A stretch of 64,000 nt of DNA from Rothia nasimurium (GCF_014217215.1 NZ_CP056080.1:62001-126000), one strand, 5' to 3'; shown: positions 16,907 to 25,746, numbered from the stretch's first letter. Numbers and translations: made by a program. The notes: generated from the letters alone by a model not told the origin.

Positions 16907-17197
16907 ATGAGGTATTCAGAAGAGTTCAAAAAGGACGCGGTCGCACTCGTGGCAGAAGGCGCGTCACAGCGGGAAGTATACCGCGATCTTGGCATCTCAA
17001 AATCATCGCTGTCGAAGTGGTGCCAGGACGCTGAACGCACCCAGCAGGGCCTGCCCGCCACGAGCACCGTGTCGGCGTCAGAGAACGCGCAGATTCGTGA
17101 ATTGATGCGGCGCACCCGGCTCCTTGAGCAGGAGAACGAGGTACTCCGTCGTGCGGCAGCATACCTGTCACAGATTCACATCACGCCCCCAAAATGA
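16907..17197 (+). CDS. IS3-family transposase OrfA
   Basis: 96 residues: helix-turn-helix (EEFKKDAVALVAEGASQREV) and a leucine-zipper-like C-terminus (ENAQIRELMRRTRLLEQENE). It overlaps OrfB by 4 bp (ATGA), so OrfB may be made by reinitiation as well as by the usual frameshift fusion. Confidence 0.9.
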   Translation: MRYSEEFKKDAVALVAEGASQREVYRDLGISKSSLSKWCQDAERTQQGLPATSTVSASENAQIRELMRRTRLLEQENEVLRRAAAYLSQIHITPPK

Positions 17198-18078
17198 TCT
17201 ACCCTCTCGTCCGCGAGATGGCTGCGCCGGGCGCCCGTATCAGGGTGCCCGTCGTGGTGGCGTGCAGGGTGTTGGGGTTCTCTGCCCAGGCGTATTATCA
17301 GTGGCTGAAACAGCCCGTGTCAGCAAGAGAAACCGAAGAAGCCCACCTGACCGAGGTGTTACGGGAACTCCACGATGAGGACCCGGAGGGTGGCTACCGG
17401 GTCCTTGCCGATGATCTCCATGACCTGGGCTATGAGATCAGCGAGCGGCGCGTGTGGCGCCTGTGCAAGGTCGCGGGTATTACTTCCACAATCAGCCAGC
17501 GCAAGTCTCGCTATCAGCGTGCTGGAGCAGCGGTGGGCGATGACCTGGTCGAGCGTGATTTCACCGCTTCCGGGCTTGATGAGAAATGGCTTGTCGATAT
17601 CACCGAACACCCGACTGGCGAGGGCAAGCTGTACATGTGCGCGTTCAAAGACGTGTGCTCGAACAAGATCGTGGGGTACGCGATCGATAAACGCATGAAA
17701 GCAGGCCTCGCGGTCAGAGCACTCGAGAATGCACTGATGCAGCGCGGATACCCCGAAAACGTGATCGTGCATAGCGATCGCGGTAGCCAATTTCGTAGCC
17801 GGAAATTCCAGGCAGCGCTGAAGCGGTACAGGCTGCGCGGGTCGATGGGTCGGGTGGGGGCGTGTGGCGATAACGCTGCCATGGAGTCCTTTTTCAGCTT
17901 GCTGCAGAAGAACGTGCTTGACCGGAAACGATGGGCCACACGCCAGGAGTTACGACTCGCGATTGTGTCGTGGGTGGAGGGAAAATATCATCGCAAACGC
18001 AAGCAGCGAGGCTTAGGGAAACTGACACCGGTGGAGTTTGAGACCATAATGAGAAGCGCAGTCGATTTGGCTGCGTGA
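17194..18078 (+). CDS. IS3-family transposase OrfB (integrase core)
   Basis: 294 residues with an HTH_21 region (HLTEVLRELHDEDPEGGYRV) and an rve catalytic core: D in KWLVDITEH, D in VIVHSDRGSQF, E in AAMESFFSLL. Full length for the family, with no internal stop. Its GC and style fit a corynebacterial element. Confidence 0.92.
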   Translation: MIYPLVREMAAPGARIRVPVVVACRVLGFSAQAYYQWLKQPVSARETEEAHLTEVLRELHDEDPEGGYRVLADDLHDLGYEISERRVWRLCKVAGITSTISQRKSRYQRAGAAVGDDLVERDFTASGLDEKWLVDITEHPTGEGKLYMCAFKDVCSNKIVGYAIDKRMKAGLAVRALENALMQRGYPENVIVHSDRGSQFRSRKFQAALKRYRLRGSMGRVGACGDNAAMESFFSLLQKNVLDRKRWATRQELRLAIVSWVEGKYHRKRKQRGLGKLTPVEFETIMRSAVDLAA

Positions 18079-18117
18079 AAGAAAGAAACCCGAGTCAACT
18101 AAACCTTCAGCAGACCC

Positions 18118-18298
18118 CGACTAGGAGCTCGGATCTCAGGACGAAGGTCTCCGCGAATGTCCGGTCGATCCGCGCGACGTCCCAGGCGGGCGTTCCCTTG
18201 GCGGACATCCACGCCGCAGCGTCGTGCATCAGCCGCACAACCTCGTCGATATCACCCGAGCAGGCGACCCGAACGTTCGGAGGCTCCTCGCTGTCCAT
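18118..18298 (-). pseudogene. orf5: orf5 N-terminal fragment (second integron), cut by the IS3-family element
   Basis: The first 60 codons of orf5 (to LRSELLV), identical to copy 1, then the right end of the insertion sequence. Confidence 0.9.
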
Positions 18299-18425
18299 TC
18301 GCTCCCCTGGCGCGGTATGAACCGCCGCCTCATAGTGCAGTTTGATCCTGACGAGCCCAGCATGTCTGCGCCCACCTTCGCGGAACCTGACCAGGGTCCG
18401 CTAGCGGGCGGCCGGAAGGTGAATG

Positions 18426-19265
18426 CTAGGCATGATCTAACCCTCGGTCTCTGGCGTCGCGACTGCGAAATTTCGCGAGGGTTTCCGAGAAGGTGATTGC
18501 GCTTCGCAGATCTCCAGGCGCGTGGGTGCGGACGTAGTCAGCGCCATTGCCGATCGCGTGAAGTTCCGCCGCAAGGCTCGCTGGACCCAGATCCTTTACA
18601 GGAAGGCCAACGGTGGCGCCCAAGAAGGATTTCCGCGACACCGAGACCAATAGCGGAAGCCCCAACGCCGACTTCAGCTTTTGAAGGTTCGACAGCACGT
18701 GCAGCGATGTTTCCGGTGCGGGGCTCAAGAAAAATCCCATCCCCGGATCGAGGATGAGCCGGTCGGCAGCGACCCCGCTCCGTCGCAAGGCGGAAACCCG
18801 CGCCTCGAAGAACCGCACAATCTCGTCGAGCGCGTCTTCGGGTCGAAGGTGACCGGTGCGGGTGGCGATGCCATCCCGCTGCGCTGAGTGCATAACCACC
18901 AGCCTGCAGTCCGCCTCAGCAATATCGGGATAGAGCGCAGGGTCAGGAAATCCTTGGATATCGTTCAGGTAGCCCACGCCGCGCTTGAGCGCATAGCGCT
19001 GGGTTTCCGGTTGGAAGCTGTCGATTGAAACACGGTGCATCTGATCGGACAGGGCGTCTAAGAGCGGCGCAATACGTCTGATCTCATCGGCCGGCGATAC
19101 AGGCCTCGCGTCCGGATGGCTGGCGGCCGGTCCGACATCCACGACGTCTGATCCGACTCGCAGCATTTCGATCGCCGCGGTGACAGCGCCGGCGGGGTCT
19201 AGCCGCCGGCTCTCATCGAAGAAGGAGTCCTCGGTGAGATTCAGAATGCCGAACACCGTCACCAT
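18426..19265 (-). CDS. sul1: Sulfonamide-resistant dihydropteroate synthase Sul1 (copy 2)
   Basis: 279-residue protein identical in translation to the copy at 6646-7485, same start choice and same 7-bp overlap with qacEdelta1. It belongs to the aac(6')-Ib integron. Two sul1 genes in direct orientation make an 11.8-kb recombination target. Confidence 0.97.
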   Translation of the reverse strand: MVTVFGILNLTEDSFFDESRRLDPAGAVTAAIEMLRVGSDVVDVGPAASHPDARPVSPADEIRRIAPLLDALSDQMHRVSIDSFQPETQRYALKRGVGYLNDIQGFPDPALYPDIAEADCRLVVMHSAQRDGIATRTGHLRPEDALDEIVRFFEARVSALRRSGVAADRLILDPGMGFFLSPAPETSLHVLSNLQKLKSALGLPLLVSVSRKSFLGATVGLPVKDLGPASLAAELHAIGNGADYVRTHAPGDLRSAITFSETLAKFRSRDARDRGLDHA

Positions 19266-19606
19266 GGCGTCGGCCTCCGCAGCGACTTCCACGATGGGGA
19301 TCGGGCGAGCAAAAAGGCAGCAATTATGAGCCCCATACCTACAAAGCCCCACGCATCAAGCTTTTGCCCATGAAGCAACCAGGCAATGGCTGTAATTATG
19401 ACGACGCCGAGTCCCGACCAGACTGCATAAGCAACACCGACAGGGATGGATTTCAGAACCAGAGAAAGAAAATAAAATGCGATGCCATAACCGATTATGA
19501 CAACGGCGGAAGGGGCAAGCTTAGTAAAGCCCTCGCTAGATTTTAATGCGGATGTTGCGATTACTTCGCCAACTATTGCGATAACAAGAAAAAGCCAGCC
19601 TTTCAT
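19259..19606 (-). CDS. qacEdelta1: Truncated small multidrug exporter QacEdelta1 (copy 2)
   Basis: 115 residues, identical in translation to copy 1. Here the upstream leader joins directly to the attC of the aac(6')-Ib cassette. Confidence 0.96.
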   Translation of the reverse strand: MKGWLFLVIAIVGEVIATSALKSSEGFTKLAPSAVVIIGYGIAFYFLSLVLKSIPVGVAYAVWSGLGVVIITAIAWLLHGQKLDAWGFVGMGLIIAAFLLARSPSWKSLRRPTPW

Positions 19607-19709
19607 GATATATCTCCCAATTTGTGTAGGGCTTATTATGCACGCTTAAAAATAATAAAAGCAGACTTGACCTGATAGTTTGGCTGTGAGCAATTATGTG
19701 CTTAGTGCA

Positions 19710-19780
19710 TCTAACGTTTGACATGAGGGGCGGCCAAGGGCGCCAGCCCTTGGACGTCCCCCTCGATGGAAGGGTTAGGC
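19710..19780 (-). other. attC: attC site of the aac(6')-Ib cassette
   Basis: About 70 bp between core sites GCCTAAC and GTTAGATG, with a long palindrome (CCAAGGGC / GCCCTTGG). It overlaps the last codons of aac(6')-Ib, as in the known cassette. Confidence 0.88.
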
Positions 19781-20329
19781 ATCACTGCGTGTTCGCTCGA
19801 ATGCCTGGCGTGTTTGAACCATGTACACGGCTGGACCATCTGGGGTGGTTACGGTACCTTGCCTCTCAAACCCCGCTTTCTCGTAGCATCGGATCGCTCG
19901 CAAGTTGCTCGGCGACGGGTCCGTTTGGATCTTGGTGACCTCGGGATCATTGAACAGCAACTCAACCAGTGCTCGAACCAGCTTGGTTCCCAAGCCTTTG
20001 CCCAGTTGTGATGCATTCGCCAGTAACTGGTCTATTCCGCGTACTCCTGGATCGGTTTCTTCTTCCCACCATCCGTCCCCGCTTCCAAGAGCAACGTACG
20101 ACTGGGCATACCCAATCGGCTCTCCATTCAGCATTGCAATGTATGGAGTGACGGACTCTTGAGCTAAAACGCTTGGCAAGTACTGTTCCTGTACGTCAGC
20201 AAGTGTCGGGCGTGCTTCTTCTCCGCCCCACCACTCGACGATATGAGATCGATTTAGCCACTCATAGAGCATCGCAAGGTCATGCTCAGTCATGAGGCGC
20301 AGTGTGACGGAATCGTTGCTGTTGGTCAC
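19775..20329 (-). CDS. aac(6')-Ib: Aminoglycoside 6'-N-acetyltransferase AAC(6')-Ib
   Basis: 184-residue GNAT enzyme that acetylates the 6'-amino group of tobramycin, kanamycin, amikacin or gentamicin, depending on variant. GTG start reading (M)[17 protein letters not shown], the cassette form of the protein. [10 protein letters not shown] keeps the Trp and TPDGPAVY keeps the Asp that are replaced in the fluoroquinolone-acetylating -cr variant, so this is not -cr. It is the sole cassette of the second integron, directly behind the strong promoter. Confidence 0.96.
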   Translation of the reverse strand: MTNSNDSVTLRLMTEHDLAMLYEWLNRSHIVEWWGGEEARPTLADVQEQYLPSVLAQESVTPYIAMLNGEPIGYAQSYVALGSGDGWWEEETDPGVRGIDQLLANASQLGKGLGTKLVRALVELLFNDPEVTKIQTDPSPSNLRAIRCYEKAGFERQGTVTTPDGPAVYMVQTRQAFERTRSDA

Positions 20330-20342
20330 GATTTGTGATGCC

Positions 20343-20481
20343 TAACTTTGTTTTAGGGCGACTGCCCTGCTGCGTAACATCGTTGCTGCTCCATAACATC
20401 AAACATCGACCCACGGCGTAACGCGCTTGCTGCTTGGATGCCCGAGGCATAGACTGTACAAAAAAACAGTCATAACAAGCC
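20343..20481 (-). other. attI1: attI1 and integron leader, copy 2
   Basis: Same as 9451-9589 (offset 10,892 bp), including the P2-like pair with inactive 14-bp spacing. Confidence 0.85.
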
Positions 20482-21064
20482 ATGAAAACCGCCACTGCGC
20501 CGTTACCACCGCTGCGTTCGGTCAAGGTTCTGGACCAGTTGCGTGAGCGCATACGCTACTTGCATTACAGTTTACGAACCGAACAGGCTTATGTCAACTG
20601 GGTTCGTGCCTTCATCCGTTTCCACGGTGTGCGTCACCCGGCAACCTTGGGCAGCAGCGAAGTCGAGGCATTTCTGTCCTGGCTGGCGAACGAGCGCAAG
20701 GTTTCGGTCTCCACGCATCGTCAGGCATTGGCGGCCTTGCTGTTCTTCTACGGCAAGGTGCTGTGCACGGATCTGCCCTGGCTTCAGGAGATCGGAAGAC
20801 CTCGGCCGTCGCGGCGCTTGCCGGTGGTGCTGACCCCGGATGAAGTGGTTCGCATCCTCGGTTTTCTGGAAGGCGAGCATCGTTTGTTCGCCCAGCTTCT
20901 GTATGGAACGGGCATGCGGATCAGTGAGGGTTTGCAACTGCGGGTCAAGGATCTGGATTTCGATCACGGCACGATCATCGTGCGGGAGGGCAAGGGCTCC
21001 AAGGATCGGGCCTTGATGTTACCCGAGAGCTTGGCACCCAGCCTGCGCGAGCAGCTGTCGCGTG
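20482..21064 (+). pseudogene. intI1: intI1 integrase, C-terminus removed by IS6100
   Basis: About 194 codons of the 337-residue class 1 integrase. The N-terminal domain and first catalytic Arg region ([20 protein letters not shown]) remain; the HxxR and Tyr nucleophile are missing because IS6100 begins after REQLSR. Inactive. It is a longer remnant than in the first integron, so the two IS6100 junctions arose separately. Confidence 0.93.
20569..20597 (-). promoter_or_regulatory. Cassette promoter Pc, strong PcS variant
   Basis: Minus strand -35 TTGACA (20597-20592) and -10 TAAACT (20574-20569) with 17-bp spacing, the PcS combination. It drives aac(6')-Ib and continues into qacEdelta1-sul1. 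Confidence 0.88.
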
Positions 21065-21944
21065 GGCTCTGTTGCAAAGATTGGCGGCAGTCAGAGGTAG
21101 GCTGTCGCTCTGCGCCGATCAGGCGGCTGCTGCGAAATGGTGGTTGAGCATGCCCATGGCCTCCGTCAGCGCCGAGGGCCCAATGCCAAAAGCTCTCTCC
21201 ACAAGGCGCACCTCGCCCCTGATGCCGGGCTGCAGGCACCAGGGGCGAGCCTGTCCTTTGCGCAGGGCTCGCATGACTTCGAATCCCTTGATCGTGGCAT
21301 AGGCCGTGGGGATCGATTTGAAACCGCGCACCGGCTTGATCAGTATCTTGAGCTTTCCGTGATCGGCCTCGATCACGTTATTGAGATACTTCACCTGCCG
21401 GTGGGCCGTCTCCCGGTCCAGCTTTCCTTCGCGCTTCAATTCGGTGATCGCTGCACCATAGCTCGGCGCTTTGTCGGTATTGAGCGTGGCAGGCTTTTCC
21501 CAGTGCTTCAGGCCTCGCAGGGCCTTGCCCAGGAACCGCTTCGCTGCCTTGGCGCTGCGGGTCGGCGACAGGTAGAAATCGATCGTGTCGCCCCGCTTGT
21601 CGACTGCCCGGTACAGGTAGGTCCACTTGCCCCGCACCTTGACGTAGGTTTCATCCAGGCGCCAGCTCGGATCAAAGCCACGCCGCCAGAACCAGCGCAG
21701 CCGCTTCTCCATCTCCGGGGCGTAGCACTGGACCCAGCGATAGATCGTCGTATGGTCGACCGAAATGCCGCGTTCCGCCAGCATTTCCTCAAGGTCGCGA
21801 TAGCTGATCGGATAGCGACAATACCAGCGCACCGCCCACAGGATCACATCACCCTGGAAATGGCGCCACTTGAAATCCGTCATCGTTCCGTCCGTCCAAT
21901 CTCCGCCAAGCATGCTCAAGCTTCACGATTTTTGCAACAGAGCC
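21065..21944 (-). mobile_element. IS6100, copy 2
   Basis: 880 bp, same ends as copy 1. The left junction cuts intI1 and the right junction is the normal In4-type boundary between the 3'-conserved segment and IS6100. Flanks GTCGCGTG and ATATCGAC do not match, so there is no simple-insertion duplication. Confidence 0.95.
21119..21883 (-). CDS. tnpA: IS6100 transposase (copy 2)
   Basis: 254 residues, identical in translation to copy 1 and with intact DDE residues. The start is chosen at MTDFKW as for copy 1. Confidence 0.96.
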   Translation of the reverse strand: MTDFKWRHFQGDVILWAVRWYCRYPISYRDLEEMLAERGISVDHTTIYRWVQCYAPEMEKRLRWFWRRGFDPSWRLDETYVKVRGKWTYLYRAVDKRGDTIDFYLSPTRSAKAAKRFLGKALRGLKHWEKPATLNTDKAPSYGAAITELKREGKLDRETAHRQVKYLNNVIEADHGKLKILIKPVRGFKSIPTAYATIKGFEVMRALRKGQARPWCLQPGIRGEVRLVERAFGIGPSALTEAMGMLNHHFAAAA

Positions 21945-22070
21945 ATATCGACAACCTCTCGCGCAACCAAGACATCGCGGTCGGACTGCAAGTGATCTTG
22001 AAGCCACGGGCCCGTCCCACCCCGACATGGACCTCGATGCCCGAACGGACGTTAGATTTCGAGTTTTAGG
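21945..22070 (-). other. 3'-conserved segment tail with the last codons of orf5
   Basis: Typical 3'-conserved sequence between orf5 and IS6100. On the minus strand CTCGAAATCTAA (22065-22054 region) encodes LEI-stop, the missing end of the orf5 at 6031-6518. The TTTAGG at 22065-22070 is the partner of TCTAGG at 6031-6036, with one base changed. Confidence 0.85.
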
Positions 22071-23055
22071 TGTGATGTCCAGGGACGTTGTTGAGTCGGT
22101 CGAAGGGTACGCCGCCAATCGCAGAGTGGTGTCGGTGGTGGTTGTAGAAGTGGAGCCAGCCGGGCAGCGCCAGGCGTCGTTCGGCCTCTGAACCGTAAAA
22201 CCTGGCATAGGCCCAGCCGTCCCCGAGCGTGCGGTGGAATCGCTCGATCTTCCCGTTCGTCTGCGGCCGGTAGGGGCGTGTCCGCTTGTGTCGGATGCCG
22301 AGCCGAGCGCAGAAGTCCCTCCATGCGTGGGATCTGTATGCCGACCCGTTGTCGGATAGGACTCGCTCGACGGTCACGCCTCGTTCGGCGAACCAGGCCA
22401 CGGCGCGTTCGAGAACTCCCACCGCTGTGCTCGCCTGCTCATCCGACCAGATTTCTGCGTATGCGACGCGGGAGTGGTCATCGATGACTGTGTGAACGAA
22501 CGCCGTCCCGGTGCGCGGCTTGTGATCTTTTCCTCGTGGTAATCCCGGAGTCGCGAGCTTGTTCCGTGCGCCTTGCTGCCGACCTACGTAACGATGTCCA
22601 CCGCCGTCGGGGATGTTGCCGAACTTCGTGACATCGACATGAATCAACGATCCCGGATGAGGATGCTCATATCGCCGCAATGGCTCGCCAGTGACACGAT
22701 CGATATGCGAGAGGCGGTTCACGCGGCAACGGACGAGGACCGCGTGAACAGTCGACGTCGAGAGACCAAGTCACGCAGCGATCTGGGCTGGCCCCAGTCG
22801 AAGCCGCCAGCGCAGGTTGATGATCTTCTTCTTGACATGCTCGGGCGTCCTGCCTGGGATCCGGTGCGGCTTGCTGGAGCGATCCTGCATCCCAAACTCA
22901 CCCTCTTCCCGGTAGCGGCCTGCCCATTTCCGGGCAGTGATCGGGGAGACCATGAACATCTTTGCGGCGATCGTGGCCGGATAGCCGTCTTCGACAATCA
23001 GCCGAGCTAACCGGAGACGGGCACGAGGAGTGAGAAGAGCGTTCGGATGGGTCAT
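22066..23055 (-). pseudogene. tnp: IS481-family transposase, interrupted by the same TGA (copy 2)
   Basis: Same layout as copy 1, with the premature TGA at 22773-22771. The terminal stop is TAA here because the target duplicate reads TTTAGG (GHHT-stop). Sharing the nonsense mutation means both copies descend from one already mutated element or were homogenised afterwards. Confidence 0.85.
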
Positions 23056-24230
23056 CAATTGGCCTCCGCCGCGGTCTTCGTAAGCGCGCGTCTGGTGAGA
23101 AGCATGATGACGAGAGCGATCGCTGTCAGCACCGAAGCGACCCAAACCGGCGCGAGCAGCCCCAGCCCGGTCGCGAGCCCGAGCGCACCAAGCACGGGCC
23201 CCGCTGCAGCTCCGATATTCAATGCTGCGGTTGCGTACGAACCGCCCATCGTTGGCGCACCCGATGCTGCATACAGCACACGCGTGATCAGAGTACTGCC
23301 GACGCCGAACGACAGGAATCCCTGAACGAGGACGAGGACGATAAGCGCAACGGGATGAGATGCGACCACTGCCAACACGATCCAGCCTGTCAGCAATAGC
23401 GGTCCGCCGACTGCGAGCACGAGGCCAGGTCGTTGATCTGATAGTCGTCCTGCGATCGTGATGCCAAGGAACGATCCGATGCCGAACATCACCAGCGCGA
23501 CGGACACCCACGCTTCGGCCAAGCCCGCGGTCTCGGTCACGATGGGTGCCAGGAAGGTGAATGCCGCAAAGGTCCCTCCGTTGTTCAGCGCTCCGAGTGC
23601 CATGGCCAGGATGAGCCGCGGCGTCGCCAACTGGCTGAGCTCGACACGGAGCCTTGGTGAGGTCGCGCTAGTCTCGCTCCGACCAACATTGTTCGTGACG
23701 CCACGAATGACTCCAACGGCCGCGGGAATACAGAGGATGGCGATCGCCCAGAACGTCGTTCGCCAGCCCAGCGCTGTGCCGAGCAGTGCCCCGGCGGGGA
23801 CGCCCACGACGGTTGCGATCGTCGTGCCGGAGAGCAGGATCGACAGTGCACGCCCCTTCTGGTTCGCTGGCACGAGGGTAGTGGCCATGCTCAGTGCTAC
23901 GGCGAGGAATCCTGCGTTTGCGAGAGCGCTGAGCACCCGGGTGATGAGCAGGAGAGAGAACACTGGTGTCATCGCTCCGATGACGTGGCTTCCCGCGAAC
24001 ACGAGAAGGCAAACGATCAATGTGAGCCGCGGTGGCCAACGGCGAGCGAATGCCGCCATCACTGGCGCGCCGACGACCATACCGACTGCGAATGCGGAGG
24101 TCAGCAGGCCCGCAGTGCCGACCGAGACGTCAAGTTCGGTCGCGATCGCGGGGAGCAATCCCGCGAGCATGAATTCTGAAGTGCCCATGACGAAGACCGC
24201 CAGGGCAAGTATGTAAAGGACAAAAGGCAT
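23055..24230 (-). CDS. cmx: Chloramphenicol exporter Cmx (MFS), copy 2
   Basis: 391 residues, identical in translation to copy 1, with the same 17-codon leader at 24252-24305 and the same overlap with the transposase. It doubles the chloramphenicol-efflux dose and supplies homology for loss or amplification of the 18.5 kb between the copies. Confidence 0.92.
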   Translation of the reverse strand: MPFVLYILALAVFVMGTSEFMLAGLLPAIATELDVSVGTAGLLTSAFAVGMVVGAPVMAAFARRWPPRLTLIVCLLVFAGSHVIGAMTPVFSLLLITRVLSALANAGFLAVALSMATTLVPANQKGRALSILLSGTTIATVVGVPAGALLGTALGWRTTFWAIAILCIPAAVGVIRGVTNNVGRSETSATSPRLRVELSQLATPRLILAMALGALNNGGTFAAFTFLAPIVTETAGLAEAWVSVALVMFGIGSFLGITIAGRLSDQRPGLVLAVGGPLLLTGWIVLAVVASHPVALIVLVLVQGFLSFGVGSTLITRVLYAASGAPTMGGSYATAALNIGAAAGPVLGALGLATGLGLLAPVWVASVLTAIALVIMLLTRRALTKTAAEAN

Positions 24231-24251
24231 CGAGTACTCCGAGGTGTAAGA

Positions 24252-24305
24252 TCAAGAAATGGTTCTTCTTGTCACCACGGCCAGCGCCCCGGGTACGCCA
24301 GACAT
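24252..24305 (-). promoter_or_regulatory. Candidate cmx leader peptide (copy 2)
   Basis: Same 17-codon ORF and upstream inverted repeat as at 5768-5844. Confidence 0.45.
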
Positions 24306-24514
24306 ACGCCCACACAGATCGTGGGCGTCGTAACTAGTGGTTCAAGGGGCTGGCGGTGTGACCGACAACCCCTGACCTGTTTGATTCGGGACTCGACATG
24401 CCCCAAACTCTAACATGCCTTCAATTTCAATGGCAAGCGGTCTGGGCAGATACTTCTTGAATCGGCACGGTATCATTACGGGCGGGGGCCAGAACAACGT
24501 CCCTGGACATCACA

Positions 24515-24520
24515 CCTAGA
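24515..24520. repeat. Right outer target-site duplication CCTAGA
   Basis: Exact repeat of 3581-3586. Backbone sequence resumes immediately. Confidence 0.9.
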
Positions 24521-24525
24521 ACTGC

Positions 24526-24560
24526 AAAGCTGCCCCCTCACGTAGTAAGGGGGCAGCTTT
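24526..24560. terminator. Bidirectional hairpin terminator
   Basis: AAAGCTGCCCCCT / AGGGGGCAGCTTT with an 8-nt loop and A/T flanks on both sides. It ends the minus-strand effector-binding gene and would also have terminated rightward transcription from gdh before the insertion. Confidence 0.85.
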
Positions 24561-24584
24561 AGTCATCAGAAGAAAAAAGTAGGG

Positions 24585-25046
24585 CTATGCAGCCTTCACC
24601 GGCACCCAGACCTGCATCTGAAAATCATCAGCGGACGGGTCACCCGGCCCATATGCCTCAAAGACCGGGCCATTGGGCTTAAAGCCTGACGCGGGCAGGA
24701 AGGTGCCCATCAGGTGGTCCACCCCGGCCATAGTGCTCATAGGTACCGGGCCCTCAACGGTCGTCACCGCGAACTCACCGCCGTCCACCTTAAGGGCATT
24801 GAGGCCCAGGGCCTGGGCGGTTTCCAGGTTCTCCACCAGAATCCCCGCCATGTAGTCGAACTCGCCGGCAGCGTTCATCCCCACAATCACACCCATCGAG
24901 TGGACCTCAGGCATGGTCACCCCCCGCGCCTCGGCGTGGGCGGTGAGCTTCTTCCAGAGCTCGCCAATGCCGGCGCCCTGCTTCACGGTCTCGCGGAAGC
25001 CCGCAATAAAGAACTCATCCTTGTGCTCTACGCGTGCACCAATCAT
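24585..25046 (-). CDS. GyrI-like effector-binding domain protein
   Basis: 153 residues with the GyrI/SOUL-like small-molecule-binding fold and no DNA-binding domain. Marks: DYMAGILVEN in the middle and the C-terminal F-x-A-Y-GPGDPSADDFQMQVWVPV strand, typical of stand-alone AraC effector-binding proteins. Possible roles are ligand binding or hydrolysis of small electrophiles; no specific function can be given. The start ATG 25046 follows AGGAGTAG. It was the original downstream neighbour of gdh. Confidence 0.75.
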   Translation of the reverse strand: MIGARVEHKDEFFIAGFRETVKQGAGIGELWKKLTAHAEARGVTMPEVHSMGVIVGMNAAGEFDYMAGILVENLETAQALGLNALKVDGGEFAVTTVEGPVPMSTMAGVDHLMGTFLPASGFKPNGPVFEAYGPGDPSADDFQMQVWVPVKAA

Positions 25047-25084
25047 CGACTACTCCTTAGAAAAATATGTGTCGGCTCTATATT

Positions 25085-25681
25085 TTAGTCGCCACACCCG
25101 CAGCCACAGCCACACGAGGCCTGCTTCGCAGGCTGCCCTGATTCGGCAGCGGCCCCCTGTGAAACCGGTGCAGAATCGTGGCCTCCCATCAGGTTGACCC
25201 GGTTGCCAATGTCGGGGCCTCCGGCAGGCTTAGGGGTCACCCCTGCCAGCACCGCAGCAAAGCCAGCCAGCTCCGCGGCAGGAACCGTTGCGGGGGCGTC
25301 CGCACCACCGGTGCCGCAAGCCGCTGCAGCGGCGTTGACCTTGGGCTGCTTTACCTCGCCAAAATGGGAAAAGCGGCGAAGCTGCTCAGCGGTAGGGTAC
25401 ATATACGACACCTTGACCAGACCCTCCACCAGCAAGATGGGCAGAACCTCAGCCCCGGCCATAGCAAGCTGATCGGCTACCGGCTCACAGTCGGTAAAAG
25501 CAGAAGGGTAGGAATCGGTGGAGTAGACGGCAATATCTAGGCCCTCATCGAGCAGCTCCTGGGCGGCGGTGAGGAAGGCGTCACGCTGGATGTCGCCGGG
25601 GTCGTCCGGATTTTCACCGGCAGCCGGGATGAAAACTTCAAGGGGGGTGCTACCCAGGGTGTCTTGAGAGGGGCGTGCCAC
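25085..25681 (-). CDS. ArsD-like protein with Cys-Gly tail
   Basis: 198 residues. The thioredoxin-like ArsD fold is suggested by VFIPAAGENPDDPGDIQRD, LDIAVYSTDSYPSAF and the EVLPILLVEGLVKVSYMYPT strand-turn. ArsD delivers As(III) to ArsA through an N-terminal Cys pair, which is absent here (EVFIPAAGE). Instead the C-terminus ends in CGCGCGCGD, with another Cys near the middle (AAACGTGG). No arsA, arsB or arsR is nearby. It may bind another metal or be a repurposed ArsD; family confidence is moderate and function unknown. Confidence 0.6.
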   Translation of the reverse strand: MARPSQDTLGSTPLEVFIPAAGENPDDPGDIQRDAFLTAAQELLDEGLDIAVYSTDSYPSAFTDCEPVADQLAMAGAEVLPILLVEGLVKVSYMYPTAEQLRRFSHFGEVKQPKVNAAAAACGTGGADAPATVPAAELAGFAAVLAGVTPKPAGGPDIGNRVNLMGGHDSAPVSQGAAAESGQPAKQASCGCGCGCGD

Positions 25682-25746
25682 TGCTACTCCGTTCGTTGGT
25701 TGGTGTGCCCTACCAGCCTACGCTCGTAAACGCCCGCAGAAAAGGT

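Larger units (their letters stand above)
16834..18118 (+). mobile_element. IS3-family insertion sequence (about 1.3 kb)
   Basis: The ends share GGGGTC(A/T)GCTGAAGGTTT in inverted orientation (16834-16852 and 18100-18118), with OrfA and OrfB between. No clean target duplication is seen: the left flank is the monooxygenase and the right flank is orf5, so one end was rearranged. The boundary may be a few bases inside the given limits. Confidence 0.75.
3587..24514. mobile_element. 20.9-kb compound multidrug-resistance unit bounded by two cmx transposons
   Basis: Two direct 2,444-bp transposon copies (3587-6030 and 22071-24514) enclose about 16 kb of integron and other resistance DNA. The outer junctions carry a perfect 6-bp duplication; the inner junctions carry TCTAGG (6031-6036) and TTTAGG (22065-22070), which differ by one base and split integron orf5. 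The inferred history is fusion of a circular donor, carrying one transposon inside orf5, with the chromosome, either by replicative transposition (cointegrate) or by homologous recombination with a resident copy. No replication, relaxase or partition gene lies inside. Resistance functions encoded: chloramphenicol (twice), sulfonamide (twice), quaternary ammonium (twice), trimethoprim, streptomycin/spectinomycin, aminoglycosides by AAC(6')-Ib, macrolide-lincosamide-streptogramin B, possibly tylosin-type macrolides, and tetracycline. Confidence 0.88.
22071..24514 (-). mobile_element. IS481-family cmx transposon, copy 2
   Basis: 2,444 bp, same orientation, offset 18,484 bp from copy 1. The right end abuts CCTAGA and backbone DNA. 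Two substitutions relative to copy 1 lie near 24446 and 24472. Confidence 0.85.

Noticed and set aside
19775..20329. aac(6')-Ib-cr, the fluoroquinolone-acetylating variant
   Set aside because: The Trp in GWWEEE and the Asp in TPDGPAVY are both unchanged, so the two -cr substitutions are absent.
3587..24514. Integrative conjugative element or prophage
   Set aside because: No integrase, relaxase, type IV secretion or phage structural gene is present; the ends are a simple transposon with a 6-bp duplication.
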